Counted from the stretch's first letter, positions 7,794 to 15,626 are shown. The stretch is DNA of 37,085 nucleotides from Acidimicrobiia bacterium (GCA_012270885.1 JAAXHN010000023.1:336-37420); one strand, 5' to 3'. The notes: generated by a model from the letters alone, not told the origin. Numbers and translations: made by a program.

Positions 7794-9350
7794 ATGGGAA
7801 AGATCACCTATACGACCATGTCGGCTGACGATCCGGCTCTTCACCAGGCTTTTGAGGAGGGACTGGCGGCGGCCACTGAGCGGATCGGCCAGACCCACCC
7901 GCTTCTTATCGACGGTGAGAAGCGGTTCACCGAAGATACCTACACCGAATGCTCTCCCATCGATTCCGAAGTGGTGGTCGGGATCTATTCGCAAGCTTCT
8001 GACGACGATGTCGATGACGCTGTCGCCACCGCTCGGGCCTTCCAGGCCGAATGGGAGGCCACTCCCTGGCAGGAGAGGGTGGCTATCGTCCGCCGGGCGG
8101 CCGAGATCATGGAGGAGGAGACCCCGCTCTTGGCCGGATTCCTGAGCCTGGAGATCGGCAAGAACCGGCTCGAGGCGTTGGGGGACGTCTCCGAGGGTGT
8201 GGCCTTCGCCAACTATTACTGTGACTGGCTGGAGGAGGCGGGCGGACTGGAGAGGGCGATGGGAGCCTACGGGGTGGGGGACACCAACCATTCGGTACTC
8301 CGTCCCTGGGGTGTGTGGGCTATCATCTCCCCTTTCAACTTCCCCATGGCCTTGGTCTCCAGCCCCACGTCAGCCGCTCTTCTGACCGGAAACACCGTGG
8401 TGCTGAAGCCGTCCAACACGGGCGCTTTGGGCTCTCTGCTCCTGGCCGACATCTTCTTCCGCGCCGGGCTGCCCTCGGGCGCCCTGCAGGTGATCACCGG
8501 TGGCGATGAGGCGGGCGACCGCCTCGCCCACAGCGACGACGTGGACGGCGTCACGTTCACCGGCTCCTACGAGGTGGGGATGTACCTGTACCGGACCGTG
8601 GCGGCCAGCCGTCCCAAGCCGGTGGTCTGCGAGATGGGCGGGAAGAACCCGGCGGTTGTGACCGCCTCCGCCGACCTGGACCTGGCCGCCGAAGGGGTGA
8701 TGAGGGCAGCCTTCGGGCTCTCGGGACAGAAGTGCTCGGCCAACTCCCGGGTATATGTCGAGCGCCCGGCGTTCGAGGAGTTCGTCGACCTGCTCACCCG
8801 GAAGACCGCCGAGATCGAGGTGGGCGACCCCCGCCGGCGCGACATCTTCCTGGGACCGGTCATCGACCAGGAGGCGGTGGAGCGGTTCCGCTCGGCCGTG
8901 GCCGAGGTGAAAGAGGCCGGGGGCGAGGTTCTGGCCGGGGGCGAGGTCGTCACCGACGGCGACCTGGCCAGAGGGAACTTCCTCCAGCCCACTGTGGTGA
9001 CCGCTCCCCAGGAGTCCTGGGTCTGGGAGAAGGAGTTGTTCGTGCCGTTCGTGGCGGTAACCGCGGTCGACTCCCTGGACGAAGGAATCGACAAGTCCAA
9101 CGACACCATCTTCGGGCTCACCGCCGGGGTCTTCGCCGGCACCGACGAGGAGGTGGATCGGTTCTTCCAAAGGATCGAAGCCGGGGTGGTGTACGCAAAC
9201 CGCCGGGCCGGTTCCACCACCGGCGCCTGGCCCGACATCCAGCCCTTCGGTGGTTGGAAAGGTTCAGGCACCTCCGGCGCCGGAAGCGGCGGTCCGTGGT
9301 ACATGCGATCGTACGTTCGAGAGCAGGCTCGCACGCTGATCCGGGAGTAA
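7794..9350 (+). CDS. aldehyde dehydrogenase, P5C / 2-oxoglutarate semialdehyde dehydrogenase-like
   Basis: NAD(P)-dependent aldehyde dehydrogenase, 518 residues. The start at ATG 7794 has AAAGGA seven bases upstream; the open frame continues further 5' but overlaps the divergent racemase gene. Visible are the cofactor region (SPFNFPMALVSSPTSAALLTGN), EMGGKNPAVV with the catalytic Glu, and the catalytic Cys, C314, in GQKCSANS. Length and the GQKCSA pattern resemble 1-pyrroline-5-carboxylate dehydrogenases of the RocA type. Given the divergent proline racemase/hydroxyproline epimerase, oxidation of glutamate semialdehyde or 2-oxoglutarate semialdehyde is the likely role. The exact substrate is inferred from context only. 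Confidence 0.88.
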   Translation: MGKITYTTMSADDPALHQAFEEGLAAATERIGQTHPLLIDGEKRFTEDTYTECSPIDSEVVVGIYSQASDDDVDDAVATARAFQAEWEATPWQERVAIVRRAAEIMEEETPLLAGFLSLEIGKNRLEALGDVSEGVAFANYYCDWLEEAGGLERAMGAYGVGDTNHSVLRPWGVWAIISPFNFPMALVSSPTSAALLTGNTVVLKPSNTGALGSLLLADIFFRAGLPSGALQVITGGDEAGDRLAHSDDVDGVTFTGSYEVGMYLYRTVAASRPKPVVCEMGGKNPAVVTASADLDLAAEGVMRAAFGLSGQKCSANSRVYVERPAFEEFVDLLTRKTAEIEVGDPRRRDIFLGPVIDQEAVERFRSAVAEVKEAGGEVLAGGEVVTDGDLARGNFLQPTVVTAPQESWVWEKELFVPFVAVTAVDSLDEGIDKSNDTIFGLTAGVFAGTDEEVDRFFQRIEAGVVYANRRAGSTTGAWPDIQPFGGWKGSGTSGAGSGGPWYMRSYVREQARTLIRE

Positions 9351-9504
9351 CCCCGGCGGCCGGCCCTTGGGGGTCGGCCAGCATGCGAATCGCGGCGTTG
9401 GGTCCGCACCCTGCGACCAGCCTTTCTCCTGCGTTGGAAGTCGCCTGGATGAACAATGGCCGGAGTGCCAGGGGAGCCTCGCAGGTATACTTCCGAGACC
9501 TCAA

Positions 9505-9591
9505 GTCGGAGTGGCGGAAATGGCAGACGCGCTAGGTTGAGGGCCTAGTCCTCTACGGAGGGTGAGGGTTCAAGTCCCTCCTCCGACACCA
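9505..9591 (+). tRNA. tRNA-Leu(GAG)
   Basis: Acceptor arms GTCGGAG (9505-9511) and CTCCGAC (9581-9587) pair fully, followed by discriminator A and an encoded CCA. The anticodon stem CTAGG/CCTAG closes the loop TTGAGGG with anticodon GAG. The variable arm is long, as in class II tRNAs, and the T-loop is TTCAAGT. A TATACT box lies at 9486-9491, 14 bases upstream, and may be the promoter. Confidence 0.95.
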
Positions 9592-9610
9592 AGGCCATTT
9601 GGTGATTTAG

Positions 9611-10412
9611 CGTTCGCCATGTTGGCGTCGTGCAGGACGGTGCTCGTCCCTGAAGCCTTCGGGGAGACGCAGACTGTTCAAGATGGCACTGAGAAGCCGG
9701 TCCCCGGCATTTGGGTCGGCAGAGAGCAAGACTTGGGTCACAACGCTCCGGCCGCTCTGTTTCTTGACTTCCCGTGTCGTAACATCAAGGCGATCTAATT
9801 CTCTACCATTTCAGAGGCTAGGAGTGGAACCGAAGCAACGCACCCGGATCCCCAGGCACGTTTTCCCAGGGGAACCCTGATGGGACCGCATGGAAGACGG
9901 CTATCTCTATCAAGCCTTCTGTGACATCCGCGATCTCCGCGTGCTCACTGAGGTAGCGGCACCCTTCGGCTATAGCCCATCACTCCCGAACCGCCGTCAG
10001 GCAAAGGGAGTGCAAATTTGGGGGATTGACCAGCGAATCAAGCTCTGAAAGCACTTCCACGAATACTGGTATCTTCAGCAAGTGCGCGTCTTGGCACAGT
10101 AGGTCTTTCACCTGGTCAGGAAAGGCATCGGGGGGCGAGCCGTGCTGTCGTCCTCAAAGCATCTAAGGTGTCCCGGTCCGATCTGTTGGCGTCCAACCTG
10201 TCTATGAGCGCCACAACTTCCTGAGCTGCCGCGTCAAGAGAAGCATTTACTGCCCGGCGTTGAGAGCTTCGTCGCTGCTGTTCCTGAGCGGCGACTCTCT
10301 GCTTCTCGGCTTCCGTCTCTTCGCGCCGTTTCCGATCAGCTATCAACTCCTCTGCCCAAGTTCCGAGGTTCGGAACTCGGTCGCCCGGGGACCGATGTCT
10401 GTGCGTCTTCAT
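9611..10412 (-). pseudogene. decayed gene of unknown function with N-terminal coiled coil
   Basis: The intact first part (10116-10412) encodes 98 residues with a Glu/Arg/Gln-rich coiled-coil segment (RKRREETEAEKQRVAAQEQQ). Reading then shifts by one base at a run of six C (about 10126-10131). Beyond the shift the frame continues as PDAFPDQVKDLL, LKIPVFVEVLSELDSL and, after an in-frame TGA near 9990, as EIADVTEGLIEIAVFHAVP, stopping at TAG 9818-9820. A further frame change gives a last coding-like stretch (RSVVTQVLLSADPNAGDRLL) ending near 9611. At least three lesions in about 800 bp argue for a true pseudogene, although the C-run shift alone could be a sequencing error. Family not recognised. 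It lies directly after tRNA-Leu, a common insertion site. Confidence 0.55.
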
Positions 10413-10585
10413 CTGTGTGGAGTTTGTGTTACCGAGGTTGTGGTGGACACCCCGTCGGAGTCGGTTGTTGGGGTGGTGTCCGCGAAGAAGCTGTCCGGGT
10501 GTCCGAATGCTAAGCGCCTTTTGAGAGTTGCCTCTCGCGGTTTCTCACCGAGGAAAGGCTGTTGCTTTTGCATGGCCTGCGGGAC

Positions 10586-10594
10586 TGCTATAAT
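10586..10594 (+). promoter_or_regulatory. extended -10 promoter upstream of the osmC-like gene
   Basis: TGC followed by a perfect TATAAT. A transcript would start near 10601, giving a leader of about 335 bases before the OsmC start. The leader holds the hairpin at 10722-10786. No convincing -35. Confidence 0.5.
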
Positions 10595-10721
10595 GGTGCT
10601 CCCTGGATTCCCTGGGACCGAAGAACCTCTGACAGCGCGGTAGGCGAAGAGATGAGAACTGTCACGAAGATGTTTCAGCAGTCAGCCTCCATGTCCATGC
10701 GCGTCTACATGGGTTGTCTCG

Positions 10722-10786
10722 GCTCCCGGGTGGCTCACCGGAGCGGGACCACTGCCCGCCAATAGATAACGCCACCACCCGGGAGC
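10722..10786 (+). ncRNA. structured leader RNA candidate (two nested stems)
   Basis: GCTCCCGGGTGG (10722-10733) is the exact reverse complement of CCACCCGGGAGC (10775-10786). Inside, GCGGG (10743-10747) pairs with CCCGC (10755-10759) around a 7-base loop. The structure lies in the 525-base stretch (10413-10937) that otherwise holds no supported gene, and 152 bases before the OsmC-like start. No T-run follows, so it is not a simple terminator. It could be a cis-regulatory RNA or a small RNA. I do not recognise a known riboswitch class. A 37-codon reading frame (10652-10765) runs into it and may be a leader peptide, but has a poor ribosome site. Confidence 0.4.
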
Positions 10787-10937
10787 GACTTGGTACCTAC
10801 CATCCTTGGCGTTTGATTTTCTACACTCCAAACCGGCCAGTTCAGGCTTGAGCAGATTGGATCCGGACTCCGGGGTGGAGACCGGACAACAGTGCCGAAG
10901 ACACTGAACCAACCAACCAATAATCAAAGGAGAAACC

Positions 10938-11492
10938 ATGAGCAAAGGTGAGATCAACGGAGTAGATACTGCACATCTGCTCTTTGCCCGGGGAGTTGTG
11001 GGTGATACACCCGCCGCGGGCGATTACACATGGAGAGCCTCGAACGAGTGGGTGCACGGAACCCATAGCAGGACCACTATCGGGGGATACTTCGGGCTGG
11101 GTGAAGAACGCGCCCACAAGTCAACCTACCAGGTGGAGGCCGACCATCCTCTGGAGTTCAACGCAGAGGACAACGCCGCTACCCCGGTGGAGATCGTGCT
11201 GGCGGGCCTGGCGAGCTGTCTGACAGCCGGCGTGGCGGCCGTGGCGGAGAACCGCGAGATAAAGCTGCGTTCCGTCAAGGCGACCGTCGAAGCCGATATG
11301 AACATCGGGGGCATCCTCGGATCGGATCCCGAAGTCAGGAACGGTTTCAGCGACGTGCGGGTCGCCTACCAGATCAACGCGGACGAGGCCAGTTCGGCGG
11401 ACGTCGAGGCGCTTGTGGCCCAGTCCCAGAAGATCTCGGCGGTGTTCGACATCCTCACCAACCCCACCAACGTGTCTGTCCAGGTCAACTAA
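10938..11492 (+). CDS. OsmC-like protein with a single cysteine
   Basis: 184 residues, preceded by an excellent AAAGGAG eight bases before ATG. Belongs to the OsmC/Ohr fold, whose classical members reduce organic hydroperoxides with two cysteines. The first position is present (C94 in GLASCLTAG), but the second, normally in a CPV-like segment, is Ser (KISAVFDILTNPTNV); C94 is the only Cys in the protein. A classical two-Cys peroxidase cycle is therefore not possible, and the function may be altered or rely on an external thiol. The flavoprotein gene follows 13 bases later, so the two are probably one operon. Confidence 0.85.
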   Translation: MSKGEINGVDTAHLLFARGVVGDTPAAGDYTWRASNEWVHGTHSRTTIGGYFGLGEERAHKSTYQVEADHPLEFNAEDNAATPVEIVLAGLASCLTAGVAAVAENREIKLRSVKATVEADMNIGGILGSDPEVRNGFSDVRVAYQINADEASSADVEALVAQSQKISAVFDILTNPTNVSVQVN

Positions 11493-11505
11493 CGGGCGAG
11501 GCAGG

Positions 11506-12759
11506 GTGCGGACCGACACCGTCGTAATCGGCGCCGGGCACACCGGTCTGGCGGTCAGCTACCTCCTTTCCCGGCGCTCGATCGACCATATGGTCCTTGA
11601 CCGGGGGGAGGTTGCCAACACCTGGCGGACGGAGCGCTGGGATTCGCTTCGCCTGCTCACTCCCAACTGGCAGACCCGGTTGCCCGGCTTCGTCTATGAC
11701 GGCGATGATCCCGACGGTTTCATGACCATGTCCGAGATCGTCGGGTTTATAGACCGGTACGCCCGCTGGGTCGATCCGCCCCTGCACACCCTAACCAACG
11801 TCACCTCCGTCCGCAAGGATGGCGACGACTACGAGGTGGTGACCAACCGCGGTGTGTGGTCGTGCCGGTCGGTGGTGCTGGCCACCGGGGAGTTCAACCT
11901 TCCCAAAGTGCCGCCCGTCGCATCGGCGCTGCCGCCGTCGGTCGAGTCGGTAACCCCGTTCCACTATCGCCGTCCCTCGGATCTCCCCGAAGGCGGCGTG
12001 CTGGTGGTGGGGGTATCGGCCACCGGCGTGCAACTTGCCGACGAGATCCACCGTTCCGGTCGACCGGTGACGGTGTCGGTGGGGGAGCACGTCCGCATGC
12101 CCCGGGTGTACCGCGGGAAGGACATCCGCTACTGGTTTGAGGTGACCGGCCTCTCCGACGAGCGTTACGACGAGGTGGACGACATCGTGCGAGCCCGCAG
12201 CGTTCCCTCACCGCAGTTGGTCGGGACGCCGGAGCGGATCACGCTCGACCTGAACGCACTGACCGACCGGGGAGTGCGCCTGGTAGGCCGGCTGGCCGGT
12301 ATCAGGGACGGAAAGGCCCAGTTGTCGGGCTCGCTGCACAACAAGTGCAACCGCTCCGACCTCAAGATGGGCCGGCTGTTGCTCGGCATAGACGAGTGGA
12401 TAACGGAGCACGGCCTGGACGGCCAGTACGACCCTCCCCGCCGCTACGAGCGGACCCGGGTGGAGAAGTCACCGCCGCTGGGCCTTGACCTCACCAGCGG
12501 AGAGATCAAGACCGTCCTGTGGGCCACCGGTTACCGGCCGGACTATTCATGGCTCCATGTTCCGGTGCTGGACCACAAGGGGCGACTTCGCCACGACGGT
12601 GGCATCGTCACCGATTCGCCCGGCATGTACCGGATCGGGATGAACTTCCTCCGGCGCCGCAAGTCGAGCTTTATCCACGGCGCCGAGGACGACGCCCGCG
12701 ACCTGGTCGACCATCTATCCTCCTACCTCTCGGCCCGCGTCCCGGTGAGGAGTCGCTGA
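11506..12759 (+). CDS. FAD-dependent monooxygenase-like oxidoreductase (CzcO/FMO type)
   Basis: 417 residues from GTG 11506; the frame is open further 5' but overlaps the OsmC-like gene. An N-terminal FAD-binding Rossmann motif (VVIGAGHTGLAVSYLL, residues about 6-21) and a central NAD(P)-binding loop (VVGVSATGVQLADEI) are visible, along with the ATG motif VLATGEFNLP and the C-terminal WATGYRPDYSWL. This is the arrangement of flavin-containing/Baeyer-Villiger-like monooxygenases and of putative flavoproteins named CzcO. The second loop is GVSATG rather than the usual GxGxSG. Substrate unknown. Likely co-transcribed with the OsmC-like gene. Confidence 0.87.
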   Translation: MRTDTVVIGAGHTGLAVSYLLSRRSIDHMVLDRGEVANTWRTERWDSLRLLTPNWQTRLPGFVYDGDDPDGFMTMSEIVGFIDRYARWVDPPLHTLTNVTSVRKDGDDYEVVTNRGVWSCRSVVLATGEFNLPKVPPVASALPPSVESVTPFHYRRPSDLPEGGVLVVGVSATGVQLADEIHRSGRPVTVSVGEHVRMPRVYRGKDIRYWFEVTGLSDERYDEVDDIVRARSVPSPQLVGTPERITLDLNALTDRGVRLVGRLAGIRDGKAQLSGSLHNKCNRSDLKMGRLLLGIDEWITEHGLDGQYDPPRRYERTRVEKSPPLGLDLTSGEIKTVLWATGYRPDYSWLHVPVLDHKGRLRHDGGIVTDSPGMYRIGMNFLRRRKSSFIHGAEDDARDLVDHLSSYLSARVPVRSR

Positions 12760-12889
12760 GTCCGCCGCCGAGACGCCGCCCTGGGGGCGATGCCCCTTGC
12801 CCGGCGTGCCACAACTTCACCGGGAGAGCCCGCCGGAAGGGTAACTCCTTCAAGGATACGGATCGAGGGGTGGTAGCCTTGAATGCCTG

Positions 12890-13189
12890 ATGACAGGCCC
12901 CAGGGAGTTGCCACAACAGGTCGCCGAACTGATCGAGCTGGCCAAGCAGTATCTGCGCCAGGAGACGATCGACCCTATGCGGAGGCTGGGGCTTTCGGTG
13001 GCGGCGGCCCTGGTGGCGGCGGCCCTGGTGAGTCTCGGGGCGGTGCTGGGATCCCTGGCGCTGCATCGGTGCCTCTCAGATGCCCTCCCCGACACGGAGT
13101 GGTGGGGGGTGGCCGCGGCCGGGATCACCTCGGCGGTGTTCCTCGGCGCAGCGCTGGTGGTGGGAAAGGTGGGGCAGGGCCGTGGATGA
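12890..13189 (+). CDS. small membrane protein, actinobacterial holin-X-like
   Basis: 99 residues. An amphipathic N-terminus (LPQQVAELIELAKQYLRQE) is followed by two transmembrane helices (about residues 33-55 and 70-92). The pattern matches the Phage_holin_3_6 / putative actinobacterial holin-X family, which despite the name is chromosomal and found with envelope-related small genes. No ribosome-binding site is clear. The next gene overlaps its end by eight bases. Confidence 0.7.
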   Translation: MTGPRELPQQVAELIELAKQYLRQETIDPMRRLGLSVAAALVAAALVSLGAVLGSLALHRCLSDALPDTEWWGVAAAGITSAVFLGAALVVGKVGQGRG

Positions 13190-13400
13190 TCAACCCGCCG
13201 TTGTGACCCGGAAGGATCTCGAGGAAGGCGCGCAGAAGATTCTCGACACCCTGGGCAGCACGGCTGACGGGGTCACCAATCCGGTCTTTCTCCGGAGCCT
13301 GGGGACCGCGGCGATGATGGGAGTTATCTACTGGGTCGGGAGACGCAGGGGCCGGAGAAAGATCAAGAGAGCCATCTCCGAACTGGCCCGAATGGTCTGA
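13182..13400 (+). CDS. small single-pass membrane protein
   Basis: 72 residues from GTG 13182, inside the end of the holin-like gene. A hydrophilic N-terminus (TRKDLEEGAQKILDTLGS) leads to one hydrophobic helix (GTAAMMGVIYWVG) followed by a strongly basic tail (RRRGRRKIKRA). I do not recognise a family. The overlap with the holin-like gene implies co-translation and a shared role in the envelope. Confidence 0.65.
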   Translation: MDDQPAVVTRKDLEEGAQKILDTLGSTADGVTNPVFLRSLGTAAMMGVIYWVGRRRGRRKIKRAISELARMV

Positions 13401-13413
13401 TCCGTTCCGGACC

Positions 13414-13548
13414 CTACGGGCCGCGGTACCTTCTTCGGGACGCCCAGCGCCAGATGAACAGACCGGCCGCCATCAGCCAGAAATCCCCGGTGCGGGCTCC
13501 ACGGAAGGCATTGGCGATGCCGTATTTTTTCAGGCGGTTGCTTCTCAT
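13414..13548 (-). CDS. possible 44-residue basic membrane peptide
   Basis: A minus-strand frame from ATG 13548 to TAG 13414 encodes a basic N-terminus (MRSNRLKKYGIANAFRGAR), one hydrophobic helix (DFWLMAAGLFIWRWA) and a basic tail. It fills the gap between the convergent small membrane gene and the sulfur-carrier operon. Composition looks protein-like and the Met start is good, but no Shine-Dalgarno sequence is seen. No family recognised. Confidence 0.42.
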   Translation of the reverse strand: MRSNRLKKYGIANAFRGARTGDFWLMAAGLFIWRWASRRRYRGP

Positions 13549-13604
13549 ACGAGGGGGTAAGGTAGTGAGGAACCAAGCTTAGGCACCGACCGGAAGGAGG
13601 CGCT

Positions 13605-13700
13605 TTGAGGAACGAACGGTTGAGGAGAGTGCTGGTGTGGTTACTGGTCCTCGCGCTGGTGCTCACCCTGCTGACCTCGGTGGTCTCCGTCTTCCAATGA
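13605..13700 (+). CDS. 31-residue membrane peptide, TTG start, coupled to the sulfur carrier gene
   Basis: GGAAGGAGG (13591-13600 region) ends five bases before TTG 13605, and the frame gives RNERLRRVLVWLL then a Leu/Val-rich helix and a short tail, stopping at TGA 13698-13700. That stop overlaps the ATG of the sulfur-carrier gene (ATGA), the classical sign of translational coupling. The very strong ribosome site so close to TTG leaves little doubt that translation starts here. The product is a basic N-terminus plus one transmembrane helix. Function unknown; it could tether or regulate, or may only serve to couple translation of the next gene. Confidence 0.65.
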   Translation: MRNERLRRVLVWLLVLALVLTLLTSVVSVFQ

Positions 13701-13891
13701 AAGTCATAATGCACCAGCCGCGGCGGGAGATCGAAGTGAGCGGACCGAGGTCCGTCAAGGCCCTGTTGAACAGGCTCGATATGGTGTCAGAGTCGGTGCT
13801 GGTGATCCGAGGCGACGAGATCCTGACCGACGACGTCCGCCTCCATCCGGACGATGTGATCGAGGTGCGTCCGGTCATCTCGGGAGGTTGA
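13697..13891 (+). CDS. MoaD/ThiS/TtuB-like ubiquitin-fold sulfur carrier
   Basis: 64 residues ending in ISGG. Beta-grasp pattern with a C-terminal Gly-Gly, whose carboxylate is activated by adenylation and turned into a thiocarboxylate in this family. The neighbour immediately downstream is a TtuA-like tRNA thiolase, so TtuB (sulfur donor for 2-thiouridine at tRNA position 54) is more likely than ThiS or MoaD. In Thermus, TtuB is also attached to proteins like ubiquitin. ATG 13697 overlaps the stop of the 31-residue peptide. The activating enzyme (TtuC-like E1) is not in the window. Confidence 0.85.
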   Translation: MKVIMHQPRREIEVSGPRSVKALLNRLDMVSESVLVIRGDEILTDDVRLHPDDVIEVRPVISGG

Positions 13892-13898
13892 CGGAGCC

Positions 13899-14813
13899 GT
13901 GAAGTGCCGGGTGTGTCGGGAGAGAGCGGTGATCTCGGTGCGGCGGCACAACGCCGGTTTCTGCCGGCCACACTTCATAGAGCACATCCATCGCCAGGTG
14001 GCCCGAACCATCTCCGACCATCACATGTTCGGCGCCGACGACCGGTTGGTGCTGGGGGTGTCCGGAGGGAAGGACAGTCTTGCCCTCTGGGAGATCCTGA
14101 CCGTGCTGGGATATCGCGTGGATGGCGTTTATCTGGATCTGGGGATCGGTGAGTACAGCTCCGACGGGCTGCGGTTCAGCCGGCAGTTCGCCGCGGAGCG
14201 GGACCTGTCCCTCCGCGTGGTGGACCTGGGCTCGGATCACGGTTTCTCCATCCCCGAGGCCGCCAGGTTCACCAGCCGGGTGGCCTGCTCGGCCTGTGGT
14301 CTGTCCAAGCGCTTTCTCCTCAACGAGGCGGCCGCCGAGATGGGATACGACGTGTTGGTGGTGGGACACAACCTCGATGATGAGGCGGCGGTGCTGCTGG
14401 GCAACGTGCTGCGCTGGGAGGTGGATTATCTCGCCCGGCAGCGTCCGGTGCTGCCCACCTCCGACGGCGGACTGGTGCGCAAGGTTAAGCCGCTCCTGCG
14501 GGTGGCGGAGCGGGAGACGGCCGCCTATGCGGTCCTCCGGGGAATCCGATACGAGATAGAGGAATGCCCGATGGCGGCGGGCAACACCATTAACCGCTAC
14601 AAGGAGTGGTTGAACCGCCTGGAGGAACAGTCTCCGGGTCTGAAGGCCCGGTTTCTGCTCGGGTTTCTCGACAGGGGAGCGGCCTACTTTCCGCCCGATC
14701 CCCCCGAGCTCCTGGCCTGCGGGGAGTGCGGTCGCCCGACGCCGGGAGAGACCTGTTCGTTCTGCCGGTTGAAGAAGGTGACGGTGCTTCGCATCGCCGG
14801 CCGCAGCGCCTGA
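13899..14813 (+). CDS. ttuA: TtuA-like tRNA 2-thiouridine synthetase (PP-loop, Fe-S)
   Basis: 304 residues from GTG 13899. The N-terminal zinc finger uses C3, C6, C22 and H25. The PP-loop SGGKDS (55-60) binds ATP to adenylate the uridine. C130 and C133 (CSACG) plus C223 (EECPMA) match, almost by number, the three cysteines that hold the [4Fe-4S] cluster in Thermus TtuA. A second zinc ribbon ends the protein (CGECGRPTPGETCSFC). TtuA makes s2U/s2T at position 54 of the T-loop with sulfur from TtuB, the gene just upstream. The stop is directly followed by the trmI ATG. TtcA (2-thiocytidine) is the main alternative; the two zinc fingers and the partner gene favour TtuA. Confidence 0.88.
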   Translation: MKCRVCRERAVISVRRHNAGFCRPHFIEHIHRQVARTISDHHMFGADDRLVLGVSGGKDSLALWEILTVLGYRVDGVYLDLGIGEYSSDGLRFSRQFAAERDLSLRVVDLGSDHGFSIPEAARFTSRVACSACGLSKRFLLNEAAAEMGYDVLVVGHNLDDEAAVLLGNVLRWEVDYLARQRPVLPTSDGGLVRKVKPLLRVAERETAAYAVLRGIRYEIEECPMAAGNTINRYKEWLNRLEEQSPGLKARFLLGFLDRGAAYFPPDPPELLACGECGRPTPGETCSFCRLKKVTVLRIAGRSA

Positions 14814-15626
14814 ATGAGCGAGACGGCTTCCTCGGACCGCACTCTCCGCGAAGGAGAGGTTGCGCTTCTGATCGACGGTAAGGGTCGGCGGTTCATGGTG
14901 CTCCTCCATCCTTCCCGCCGCTTCGAGTACCACATGGGGGTTCTTCCCCACCGAGAAATCATCGGACAACCCGAGGGGACTCTCCTGAGATCGTCGGGGG
15001 GCGCCCGACTGCTACTACTCCGTCCCCGTCTGGCCGACTTCATCCTGAAGATGAAGCGCGGCGCCCAGGTGGTGTATCCCAAGGACATCGGCCCGATCCT
15101 CATGTGGGCCGACATCGCCCCGGGGATGACCGTGGTGGAGGGCGGGACCGGATCGGGCGCCCTGGCGATGGCGCTGGCCCGGGCGGTGGGGGAGACCGGG
15201 CGGGTGGTCTCGGTGGAGATTCGAGAGGATCACGCCGGCCATGCCCGGAAGATGATCCGCCGTTGGTTCGGGGACATTCCACCGCAGTTGGAACTCCGCC
15301 AGGGGAAGGTCGAGGATGCGATTGCGGAGGTTGGCCCCGAGCGGGTGGTGCTGGATGTCCCGGAGCCATGGCACGCCGCTCACGTGGCGGCGGACGCTCA
15401 GCCGGTGGGCGGGGTCTTCTGCTCCTACCTTCCCACCGTCCCCCAGTTGCAGACCCTGGTTGAAGCGTTGAGGGGGACGAGAGGGTTCTGCGAGACCGAG
15501 ATCTTCGAGACCTTCCACCGGGAGTGGAACGTGGCGGGACCCTCGGTGCGACCCAGTCACCGGATGGTCGGTCACACCGGTTTCGTGCTGGTGTCCCGCG
15601 TCAAACGAGACCAACCGCCGGGTTAG
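14814..15626 (+). CDS. trmI: tRNA (adenine(58)-N1)-methyltransferase
   Basis: 270 residues. SAM-binding motif I is VVEGGTGSGALAMALARAVG, motif IV is VVLDVPEPW (TrmI signature), and the C-terminal RPSHRMVGHTGF is typical. Makes m1A58 in the T-loop of tRNA, as a tetramer. It starts at the base after the ttuA stop, so T54 thiolation and A58 methylation are genetically linked. In Thermus these two modifications depend on each other. In many actinobacteria trmI lies next to the proteasome operon, as here. Confidence 0.96.
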   Translation: MSETASSDRTLREGEVALLIDGKGRRFMVLLHPSRRFEYHMGVLPHREIIGQPEGTLLRSSGGARLLLLRPRLADFILKMKRGAQVVYPKDIGPILMWADIAPGMTVVEGGTGSGALAMALARAVGETGRVVSVEIREDHAGHARKMIRRWFGDIPPQLELRQGKVEDAIAEVGPERVVLDVPEPWHAAHVAADAQPVGGVFCSYLPTVPQLQTLVEALRGTRGFCETEIFETFHREWNVAGPSVRPSHRMVGHTGFVLVSRVKRDQPPG

